From Flagellimonas amphidinii (GTDB lineage Bacteria > Bacteroidota > Bacteroidia > Flavobacteriales > Flavobacteriaceae): DNA of 64,000 bases. Made by a program: the position numbers and the translations under genes. Numbering within the stretch: position 1 is the first letter of the stretch; the number at the start of each line of letters is the position of its first letter. The notes beneath the pieces are model-generated. The model saw only the letters and a list, made by a program, of their open reading frames with translations, made no database searches and was not told the DNA's origin. Below, one piece after another: positions 57,042 through 64,000 of this stretch. The stretch lies in assembly GCF_013090115.1 (NCBI RefSeq), contig NZ_JABFNN010000017.1, positions 124,001 to 188,000 on the forward strand. The letters run 5' to 3'.

Positions 57042-58800
57042 TTTGAGCAAGAAAAGTTCATGGCACTTAAAAGTGCGGGAAGTCATGAAGTCCAATTCTT
57101 TTTCCCAACGTTATGTGGCACAAGTAATCGCAAAGGATAATCAAAAATGCCATGGAAAGCTGATTTTAAGTGTTCCTATTGATGCAATGCAATCAAAGTA
57201 CCATGTGGATGAAGAATTGTACGTATCCTCCAATGTGGAAGACATCAAACCACCACTGAATCCACATCAATTCAATTATAAAGATTATCTGAAGAAACTG
57301 GGCATTTTTCATCAAATCCAGACAGATAAAAAGTCAATTTTGGTTCTGGATAATCCCTCTTGGACTTTGTTGGGCATAGCCACAAATGCTAGGGAACATA
57401 TCATTTCAAAATTAAAGCAAGAATCGTTCGGAAAAGATGAACTTGGTGTAATTCAAGCATTGTTGTTAGGAGAAAGAGATGATATTTCTGAAAGCACTTA
57501 TAACAATTACACCAACGCTGGAGCAGTGCATATTTTGGCGGTATCGGGACTGCATGTGGGCATCTTGCTCTTGATTTTACAATTTGTTTTGTCCCCTTTA
57601 GAACGATTACCTAAAGGTAAAACTCTCAAATTATTGCTTATTGTACTATTGTTATGGGGGTACGCTTTTATAGCTGGACTTTCTCCTTCCATTGTACGAG
57701 CAGTGACCATGTTCACTTTTCTGGCCTACGCACTATACCTGAACCGGCCTACCAATTCGTTCAACATTGTGGCCTTGTCCATGTTTTTCATTCTTTTGAT
57801 ACAGCCCTTGATGCTTTTTCAGGTTGGATTTCAAATGAGTTATGCCGCGGTTTTGTCCATCGTCTGGATATATCCCAAACTGCAACGGTTCTGGTTCCCC
57901 GATAATTTTGTCATCAGAAAAGCTTGGCAGTTACTTTCGGTAAGCATTGCAGCACAGTTAGGCGTTCTACCTATTAGCCTGTTTTATTTTCATCAATTTC
58001 CTGCACTGTTCTTTGTTTCCAATCTTCTCGTCATTCCCTTTTTGGGTTTGATTTTGGGAATGGGCATTCTTACCATTACATTGGCTCTGTTCAATTTGCT
58101 ACCCTCTTTTTTAGTTCAAGGTTACAACTGGGTCATCAAAACAATGAATACTATAATTGGTTGGGTGGCACAGCAAGAGGGTTTTATCATAAAAGATATC
58201 CCTTTTGATGGCTTTCAATTGATTTTGGGTTATTTGACGCTTATCGCATTGGTCGTTTTCCTATCCAAACCCAGATGGAAAACTGCCTTAGTACTTTCAA
58301 TTGGAATCATTGCACTTCAAACTTGGGCCGTTTGGGAACAATATCAACTTAGTCAAAAAGAAAATCTTATTCTTCTCCACCAAACTAAAAACACGGTTTT
58401 ACTACATCAAACAGGTCAAAATTTAAATATTCATGCCCATGACACTTCAAATCTTAATCGTATTACAACCAATTATTCCATTGCAGAGCGAATCCAATCT
58501 TCTTCTTCCCATACACTAAAAAACAACTATACAATTCAAGGTAAAATACTATACATTATGGATAGTCTGGGGATTTATCCTGAAACCCAACAATTGGATT
58601 ATGTACTCTTGACCCAATCCCCAAAAATCAACTTGGAGCGTTTGTTGGATTCCATTCAACCTAAAATGGTCCTTGTTGATGGCAGTAATTATAAAAGTTA
58701 TGTCTCCCGCTGGAAAAAGACCTGTGTTGAAAAAGAAATCCCCTTTCACGATACACGCGAAAAGGGATTTTATATTTTCGAGATGAGCAAAAATCAATGA
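56944..58800 (+). CDS. comEC: ComEC/Rec2 competence DNA channel (main part, after frameshift)
   Basis: A 618-codon frame (only a TTG at its 5' end, no stop back to 56910) encoding ComEC from the DUF4131 domain (LKNHYSHHDL) through the Competence core (VHILAVSGLHVGILLL, GLSPSIVRAVTMFTFLAYALYLNRP). About eight transmembrane helices are visible. The C-terminal part (about 470-618) is a degenerate beta-lactamase-like domain with no HxHxDH metal motif. It carries single-stranded DNA across the inner membrane. The N-terminus lies in another frame (56772), so the gene is either truly broken or contains a sequencing error. It overlaps the convergent transporter by 7 bp. Confidence 0.88.
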   Translation: MKITTALITVLVGVFVVGIQISTGLKNHYSHHDLSKKSSWHLKVREVMKSNSFSQRYVAQVIAKDNQKCHGKLILSVPIDAMQSKYHVDEELYVSSNVEDIKPPLNPHQFNYKDYLKKLGIFHQIQTDKKSILVLDNPSWTLLGIATNAREHIISKLKQESFGKDELGVIQALLLGERDDISESTYNNYTNAGAVHILAVSGLHVGILLLILQFVLSPLERLPKGKTLKLLLIVLLLWGYAFIAGLSPSIVRAVTMFTFLAYALYLNRPTNSFNIVALSMFFILLIQPLMLFQVGFQMSYAAVLSIVWIYPKLQRFWFPDNFVIRKAWQLLSVSIAAQLGVLPISLFYFHQFPALFFVSNLLVIPFLGLILGMGILTITLALFNLLPSFLVQGYNWVIKTMNTIIGWVAQQEGFIIKDIPFDGFQLILGYLTLIALVVFLSKPRWKTALVLSIGIIALQTWAVWEQYQLSQKENLILLHQTKNTVLLHQTGQNLNIHAHDTSNLNRITTNYSIAERIQSSSSHTLKNNYTIQGKILYIMDSLGIYPETQQLDYVLLTQSPKINLERLLDSIQPKMVLVDGSNYKSYVSRWKKTCVEKEIPFHDTREKGFYIFEMSKNQ

Positions 58801-60326
58801 ACGTTGCCCATCAATTTTTTCATAAGAGGTCCAAAAACCAAAACAACTATACCAGCTACCAAAGCGTATTTTGCAATAAGACTGAAGCCATCTAAATAGA
58901 CATGCAAGGTATCAAAACCACCAACATTACTGTCATCACTTTCTATAGCCAACTGTTTAGAGATAAACCCTACTATTTGAAAAGCGTAGGCCGAAGAAAG
59001 GAACCAAACTCCCATCATAAAGGCCACGATACGTTTCGGAGACAAGTCCGTTATTTTGGAAAGCCCAACGGGCGACATGAATAATTCTCCAACAGAAATC
59101 AAGAAATAAAGCATTAACAAATACGAAAAAGGCACCATTCCATTTTCATCAGCACTTGCTCCACTTAAAGAAACCACATAAAAAGCTAATCCAGCCCATA
59201 CCAAGCCCATACCAAATTTATAAGGGGTTCTAGGGTTTAATTTCATCTTTGCCAACTTGGTCCACATGATAGATATAGGAATGGAGAGAATAACAATGAA
59301 CATGGAGTTCAAAGCGTTGGTTTGGCTAGCGTTAATAAGCGAAAGATTCACATTTCGTGCCGCAAATAAAGTAATTACACTTCCATGCAATTCATGAAAT
59401 CCCCAAAAAATGGTCATGAAAAAGGTGATCAACAAAGCCATAAAAAGCTTTTTCCGTTCATCAGCTGTAGCTTTGATCATAATGGTTGCCATGTAAACAA
59501 TCACAGCAATACCAATTAAATAAAACAGCAGATTAACAATATTGATATCTCCAAATGCAGTACCTTCTTCTCCAAGTGACTTATATGAATAGAGCAAAAA
59601 GGCAACCAACGGAGCGGATAAAAAAGCCAATAGCTTAACCAAATTATGTTGTGGCAAACCTAAAACCTTTTTTTGGTATACTTCCATACTAGGTGGTTTA
59701 CCTCCTTCTCCAAATACATTCTTTTTAATTCCACTCCAGAAGAACAGAAGTCCGGTCAACATACCAATACCGGCCAAACCAAAACCGTAGTGCCATCCAT
59801 AGGCCTGACCCAACCAACCACAAAGCAATGGAGAGATAAACCCTCCTATATTGATTCCCATATAAAATATGGTGAACCCAGAGTCTTTTCTAGGGTCCCC
59901 ATCCTTGTATAGCGTCCCTACAAATGTGGATATGTTAGGTTTGAAAAAACCATTGCCTACAATTATAAAAGCCAGAGCCAAAAAGAAAGCCATATTGTTT
60001 TCAATAGCTAGCACAAAATGACCTAAAGCCATTAAAATACCTCCCAAGAATATGGAGGAACGCATTCCTAAAATAGAGTCTGATATTTTTCCGCCAATTA
60101 CCGTAGAGGCATATACCATGGAGCCATAGGAAGCATATACTGCCGCCGCCGCGTAATCTCTTGTAGATAAAGCTTCAAATATAACATTGACCATGTAGAG
60201 CGTGAGCAAAGCACGCATTCCGTAGAAACTGAAGCGTTCCCACAATTCGGCAAAAAAGAGGTAAAAGAGGCCTTGCGGGTGACCCAAAAGGGTCTTTTCA
60301 TGGGCTGGTTTTACAATATCTGACAT
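58794..60326 (-). CDS. POT-family (PTR2) proton-dependent peptide transporter
   Basis: A 510-residue MFS transporter with about fourteen hydrophobic helices. The POT signature ELWERFSFYGMRALLTLYM opens the protein; GNGFFKPNISTFVGTLY and FTIFYMGINIGGFISPLLCG follow. It imports di- and tripeptides with protons. It lies 17 bp downstream of the DPP IV gene, so peptides released outside can be taken up by its partner. Confidence 0.94.
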   Translation of the reverse strand: MSDIVKPAHEKTLLGHPQGLFYLFFAELWERFSFYGMRALLTLYMVNVIFEALSTRDYAAAAVYASYGSMVYASTVIGGKISDSILGMRSSIFLGGILMALGHFVLAIENNMAFFLALAFIIVGNGFFKPNISTFVGTLYKDGDPRKDSGFTIFYMGINIGGFISPLLCGWLGQAYGWHYGFGLAGIGMLTGLLFFWSGIKKNVFGEGGKPPSMEVYQKKVLGLPQHNLVKLLAFLSAPLVAFLLYSYKSLGEEGTAFGDINIVNLLFYLIGIAVIVYMATIMIKATADERKKLFMALLITFFMTIFWGFHELHGSVITLFAARNVNLSLINASQTNALNSMFIVILSIPISIMWTKLAKMKLNPRTPYKFGMGLVWAGLAFYVVSLSGASADENGMVPFSYLLMLYFLISVGELFMSPVGLSKITDLSPKRIVAFMMGVWFLSSAYAFQIVGFISKQLAIESDDSNVGGFDTLHVYLDGFSLIAKYALVAGIVVLVFGPLMKKLMGNVH

Positions 60327-60343
60327 ATATTTTTAAAGTTTGG

Positions 60344-62542
60344 TTACAAATTTTCTTTGATGAAGTTGGTCATCTTGGTGAACAAGTGCAATCTTGTGTT
60401 GCCACCATAAATACCATGATTTTTGTCGGGGTAAATGGCCCAGTCAAATTGCTTGTTGGCCTGCACCAATGCTTCAACCATGCGCATGGTATTCTGTACA
60501 TGAACATTATCATCCCCAGAACCGTGTACCAACAAATACTTGCCTTTCAATAGTTCTGGATAGTTGAATGGAGACTCATTGTCATATCCTTCTGGGTTCT
60601 CCTGCGGAGTTCTCATAAACCTTTCGGTGTAAATGGTATCGTAAAACCTCCATGAAGTAACCGGAGCAACGGCAATAGCCATTTCAAACGTATCGTTGCC
60701 TTTCAATATGCAGTTGGTACTCATATGTCCGCCAAAGCTCCATCCCCAAATTCCTGTCCTATTTTCATCCACATAGGGCAGTTCGCTTAATTTTTTGGCA
60801 GCAGCAATCTGATCTTCCGTTTCATATTTCACCAAATTAAGGTAGGTTACTTTTTTAAAGTCACGCCCCTTATAACCGGTTCCCCTTCCATCCACACATA
60901 CTACAATATATCCTTCAGAAGCCAACATTTCATGCCAGTAATCATTACTGCCCATCCATCTATTAGCCACTTGTTGAGAGCCAGGACCGCTATATTGGAA
61001 CATTAACAACGGATATTTCTTGTTGGGATCAAAATCCTTTGGCTTCAGCATCCACATGTTCAGGTCGTTTCCATTAATGTTAATGGTGGAAAATTCTTTG
61101 GGAACCATCTCATAACCTTTCAACTTGCTAAATAGAGCGGCATTGTCTTTTATCAATCTTCCTTTGGAAACCAATTCGTTGTTTGTTTTAGCATCCTTTA
61201 TTTTCTTCCCTTCTGCCACCTTGTGCAAAGTAAACTCGTAAGGTGTGGTGGCGCTGGAGAACGTGTTGATATAGTAGGTATAATCTGTACTAAAAGCTGC
61301 TGAATTTGTTCCTTCTTTACTACTCAACCTTTTTTTATGTTTCCCAGAGCTTGAAATACTATACACATCTCGATTAATAGAACCATTTTCAACAGATTGA
61401 TAGTAGATTTTATCATTGGTTTCATCGTATCCGTAGTATGAAGTTACCTCCCATGGACCTGTTGTGATTTGGTTCTTGAGCTTACCATCTTTTTTGTGTA
61501 AGTATAGATGATTGTATCCATCCACTTCACTCGTCCAAATAAAACTGTCATCGTCCAAGAAGGTTAAATCATCATCGATATCCACATAAGCTTTGTCCTT
61601 TTCTTCCAATAATAATGATACGGTGTTATCCTTGGCGTTTACCGAATGTAGTTTTAAATGATTCTGATGCCTGTTGATGGTCTGCACACTTAAATGATCA
61701 GGATTGTTCATCCATTTGATCCTTGGAATGTAATAAGCATTCCCTAAATCCACATTAGAAATGTTCCCCGATTGTACATCAAGCATGTGTAAGGTCACTT
61801 TGGAATTTTCCTCACCAGCTTTGGGATACTTAAACTCATATTGAAAGGGATATAGACCCGTTCCGTAAAAATCCATTGAAAAATTGGGCACATTGGTTTC
61901 ATCAAAACGTAAAAAAGCGATTTTGGTACCATCACTGTTCCATTCAAATGCTCGTACAAATGCAAACTCTTCTTCATAAACCCAGTCCGTAACCCCATTA
62001 ATAATGGTTCCTTTGCTGCCATCTTTGGTTAGTTGTTGGGTTGATTCGGATGCGATATCGAAAATGTAAAGATTATTGTCCAATACATAGGCCACCTTTG
62101 TACCATCAGGAGAAAGTGAAGGTTCTTGTATTTTGACATCAGAAATTTTAACCAGAGCTTTGGAGTCCACATCGTATACATAATAAATCCCAAGACGTGA
62201 ATGTCTAAATATGGGTTCAATCTCAGTGGCTAAAATCACCTTTGATTCATCATCACTAAACGTGTAAGATGTAAAAAACGGAATGTCATCCGAAGAAGTT
62301 ACAATGGTTTCCACTTTTGCAAGAGATTCATAATCGTATTTATCCAAACTACTTGATTGTGATGAACGATTGAAATTTAGAATGGTGTACTGCTTGCCAT
62401 TTTTCATGGAACGAAGTACATCCATGTATTCTGTTCTAAATTCTCCTCTCCAGATTTCCTCGAGGGTGATTTTTTTCTGTTGAGCAGTTGCAAGCGTTAA
62501 AAATCCAAAAATGGATAAGAACAGGAGGAACTGTTTATTCAT
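60344..62542 (-). CDS. Dipeptidyl peptidase IV-type serine peptidase (S9B)
   Basis: A 732-residue exported protease with a signal peptide (residues 1-20, ending TLATAQ). An eight-bladed beta-propeller (about 40-480) carries repeats such as PSLSPDGTKVAYVLDNNLYI and the DPP IV double-Glu region (WVYEEEFAF). The alpha/beta-hydrolase domain has nucleophile Ser about 603 (GWSFGGHMS), the Asp region VHGSGDDNVHV, and the catalytic His in DKNHGIYGG. It removes N-terminal X-Pro (or similar) dipeptides. Operonic with the POT transporter, divergent from the HMG-CoA reductase gene. Confidence 0.95.
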   Translation of the reverse strand: MNKQFLLFLSIFGFLTLATAQQKKITLEEIWRGEFRTEYMDVLRSMKNGKQYTILNFNRSSQSSSLDKYDYESLAKVETIVTSSDDIPFFTSYTFSDDESKVILATEIEPIFRHSRLGIYYVYDVDSKALVKISDVKIQEPSLSPDGTKVAYVLDNNLYIFDIASESTQQLTKDGSKGTIINGVTDWVYEEEFAFVRAFEWNSDGTKIAFLRFDETNVPNFSMDFYGTGLYPFQYEFKYPKAGEENSKVTLHMLDVQSGNISNVDLGNAYYIPRIKWMNNPDHLSVQTINRHQNHLKLHSVNAKDNTVSLLLEEKDKAYVDIDDDLTFLDDDSFIWTSEVDGYNHLYLHKKDGKLKNQITTGPWEVTSYYGYDETNDKIYYQSVENGSINRDVYSISSSGKHKKRLSSKEGTNSAAFSTDYTYYINTFSSATTPYEFTLHKVAEGKKIKDAKTNNELVSKGRLIKDNAALFSKLKGYEMVPKEFSTININGNDLNMWMLKPKDFDPNKKYPLLMFQYSGPGSQQVANRWMGSNDYWHEMLASEGYIVVCVDGRGTGYKGRDFKKVTYLNLVKYETEDQIAAAKKLSELPYVDENRTGIWGWSFGGHMSTNCILKGNDTFEMAIAVAPVTSWRFYDTIYTERFMRTPQENPEGYDNESPFNYPELLKGKYLLVHGSGDDNVHVQNTMRMVEALVQANKQFDWAIYPDKNHGIYGGNTRLHLFTKMTNFIKENL

Positions 62543-62601
62543 GAAGTCAAAAATTGATTAAAAACTGTCAAGTTTACTAATATTTATCCAAAAAATAAAC
62601 T

Positions 62602-62625
62602 TTAGTGTTACAATTGTAACACTAA
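62602..62625. promoter_or_regulatory. Perfect 24-bp palindrome, operator candidate
   Basis: TTAGTGTTACAA followed directly by its exact reverse complement, with no spacer. It lies 59 bp upstream of the DPP IV ATG and 42 bp before the HMG-CoA reductase -33 element. The central TACA-AT-TGTA recalls BlaI/MecI-type dyads, but no such regulator is in the window. The lack of a T tract and its intergenic divergent position argue against a terminator. Confidence 0.6.
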
Positions 62626-62667
62626 TTAAGCCATAAATCTGAAGAAAATTCTTCAAGCTTTGGGGGA

Positions 62668-62699
62668 TTGAGACCAAAGTGCCATTATCCGTATATTTG
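62668..62699 (+). promoter_or_regulatory. Bacteroidota promoter of the HMG-CoA reductase gene
   Basis: TTG (62668-62670) and TATATTTG (62692-62699) with a 21-bp spacer match the -33/-7 consensus. The ATG is 19 bases downstream. Confidence 0.65.
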
Positions 62700-62718
62700 A
62701 ATCCTTTAACCAAGCACT

Positions 62719-64000
62719 ATGGATACTCCCGTTGAAGGGTTTTCAAGACTTTCCAAAGCAGAAAAAATAGATTGGATAGCCAATAACTGCACCAAGGATG
62801 CCAAAGCCACAAAACAGCTATTGGAACGGTATTGGAATACCGACTTCGAGGTTCAGAAACTGCATGATGAGTTTATAGAAAATACGCTTTCCAACTACTA
62901 TTTGCCATTTGCAATAGCTCCTAATTTTTTAATCAACAACAAGTTATATGCCATTCCCATGGCCATTGAAGAGAGCTCTGTGGTGGCCGCAGCCAGTAAG
63001 GCAGCAAAATATTGGTTAACACGCGGCGGATTCAAAACAGAAATTCTTGGTACAGAAAAGGTAGGTCAAGTACATTTTATGTATCATGGTGATGCACAAA
63101 AACTCAACCGATTCTTTGATGACCTAAAACCAACACTTCTAGCAAGTACCTCATCTATCACCAAAAACATGGAAAAACGTGGTGGGGGCATCAAAACTGT
63201 TGAACTTAGAAATCAAACTGATAAAATCAACAACTACTATCAATTGCACTGCACTTTTGAGACGTTGGATGCCATGGGTGCCAATTTCATCAATTCATGT
63301 TTGGAGCAATTCGCCAAAACACTTAAAGAAAAAGCAAGTGTTCACGAAAATTTTACGGCAGAAGAAAAGGATATTGAGGTGGTCATGAGCATTTTGTCCA
63401 ATTATGTCCCCAATTGTTTGGTAAAGGCCGAGGTCAGTTGTCCCGTTTCAGATTTGAAAGAGCAAGATATTTCATCAGAAGAATTTGCTGAAAAAATGGT
63501 ACAGGCGGTACATATCGCCAAAGTGGAACCGTTTAGAGCTGTAACCCATAACAAAGGGGTGATGAACGGCATTGATGCCGTAGTTCTTGCCACTGGTAAT
63601 GATTTCAGGGCCATTGAAGCCGGTGTTCACGCCTATGCAGCCAAGGAAGGAACCTATTCCAGCTTGACCCATGCAGCCATTGAAGATGGTGTTTTTAAAT
63701 TTTGGATTGAAGTTCCTTTAGCACTGGGTACTGTAGGTGGACTAACCTCTTTACATCCCATGGTGAAGTTGGCTTTGGAAATTCTTCAAAATCCTTCGGC
63801 AAAAGAATTGATGCAAATTGTGGCAGTGGCCGGACTTGCACAGAACTTTGCTGCGCTTCGTTCTTTGGTGACCACCGGAATCCAAAAAGGGCACATGAAA
63901 ATGCATTTACTGAACATGCTCAACCAAATGGGTGCTTCGGAGCATGAAAAGAAACAGTTGGTGGAGTACTTCAAAGACCAAACCGTGACCAATGCAGCCG
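62719..64000 (+). CDS. mvaA: Hydroxymethylglutaryl-CoA reductase (class II type), 3' end beyond window
   Basis: A reading frame from ATG 62719 still open at the right edge (427 complete codons). Class II HMG-CoA reductase features: ENTLSNYYLPFAIAPNFLIN, IPMAIEESSVVAAASKAAKY with the catalytic Glu at 84/85, RGGGIKTVEL, and HNKGVMNGIDAVVLATGNDF with the Lys and Asp of the active site. It interconverts HMG-CoA and mevalonate; in Flavobacteriia it is thought to serve the mevalonate route to isoprenoids even though pipelines call it degradative. A GHMP kinase usually follows but lies outside the window. Confidence 0.93.
   Translation, partial: MDTPVEGFSRLSKAEKIDWIANNCTKDAKATKQLLERYWNTDFEVQKLHDEFIENTLSNYYLPFAIAPNFLINNKLYAIPMAIEESSVVAAASKAAKYWLTRGGFKTEILGTEKVGQVHFMYHGDAQKLNRFFDDLKPTLLASTSSITKNMEKRGGGIKTVELRNQTDKINNYYQLHCTFETLDAMGANFINSCLEQFAKTLKEKASVHENFTAEEKDIEVVMSILSNYVPNCLVKAEVSCPVSDLKEQDISSEEFAEKMVQAVHIAKVEPFRAVTHNKGVMNGIDAVVLATGNDFRAIEAGVHAYAAKEGTYSSLTHAAIEDGVFKFWIEVPLALGTVGGLTSLHPMVKLALEILQNPSAKELMQIVAVAGLAQNFAALRSLVTTGIQKGHMKMHLLNMLNQMGASEHEKKQLVEYFKDQTVTNAA

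Overview
The window comes from a marine-type member of the Flavobacteriaceae (Bacteroidota), possibly close to Muricauda/Flagellimonas; the genus is only a guess. The evidence is a gldKLMN gliding/type IX secretion cluster, Bacteroidota-style promoters (TAnnTTTG -7 boxes, few Shine-Dalgarno sites), many SPII lipoproteins, TonB-dependent uptake, a mevalonate-pathway HMG-CoA reductase, and polysaccharide-degrading genes with signal peptides. It is mostly densely packed chromosomal core with two carbohydrate islands and one metal-handling island. I saw no tRNA, rRNA, CRISPR array, insertion sequence or phage gene. No gene-free stretch exceeds about 200 bases.

Layout: (1) 1-5075, plus strand: tail of a GH144-like glucanase, a GH3 beta-glucosidase, a sulfatase lipoprotein and an EEP-fold hydrolase. 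(2) 5171-11110, minus: a tripartite RND efflux operon (adaptor, pump, TolC) ending in a CPXCG zinc-ribbon protein. (3) 11257-15701: leucine-rich-repeat protein, ABC-F ATPase, DUF983 protein, FAD oxidoreductase. (4) 15821-24264, minus: topA, a degenerate arginase-fold protein and gldK-L-M-N. (5) 24385-25638, minus: LVIVD-repeat lipoprotein. (6) 25780-30322, plus: miaB, a sigma-54 activator without a receiver domain, lptE, an unnamed gene and secG, closed by a terminator; then groES-groEL. (7) 32568-39031, plus: DUF4838 lipoprotein, GH3 with inserted PA14 domain, GH29 alpha-L-fucosidase. (8) 39088-42892, minus: a four-gene cysteine-rich metal cluster (HYC_CC_PP protein, TonB receptor with a CC pair at its plug, secreted HMA protein, HMA-MauE fusion). 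(9) 43032-50747, plus: fRMsr-like GAF protein, purH, then mreB-mreC-mreD-mrdA-rodA for rod shape. (10) 50744-53803, minus: DNA/RNA endonuclease and C-terminal processing protease. (11) 54006-58800, plus: surE, small membrane protein, lpxB, NlpC/P60 lipoprotein and comEC, which carries an apparent frameshift. (12) 58794-62542, minus: peptide MFS transporter and DPP IV-type peptidase, divergent from an HMG-CoA reductase that runs off the window end; a perfect 24-bp palindrome lies between them.

Several groups cooperate. The S9 peptidase releases dipeptides that the POT transporter can import. GldKLMN form the trans-envelope motor and export complex of T9SS. MreBCD, PBP2 and RodA form the elongasome. 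LptE, SecG and LpxB serve envelope biogenesis. The two glycan islands look like saccharification loci without their own SusC/D pair in view. I did not find a clear-cut novel defence or mobile system. The best candidates for something under-described are the CC-motif metal cluster, the palindromic operator candidate and the metal-site-depleted ureohydrolase wired into the gld locus.
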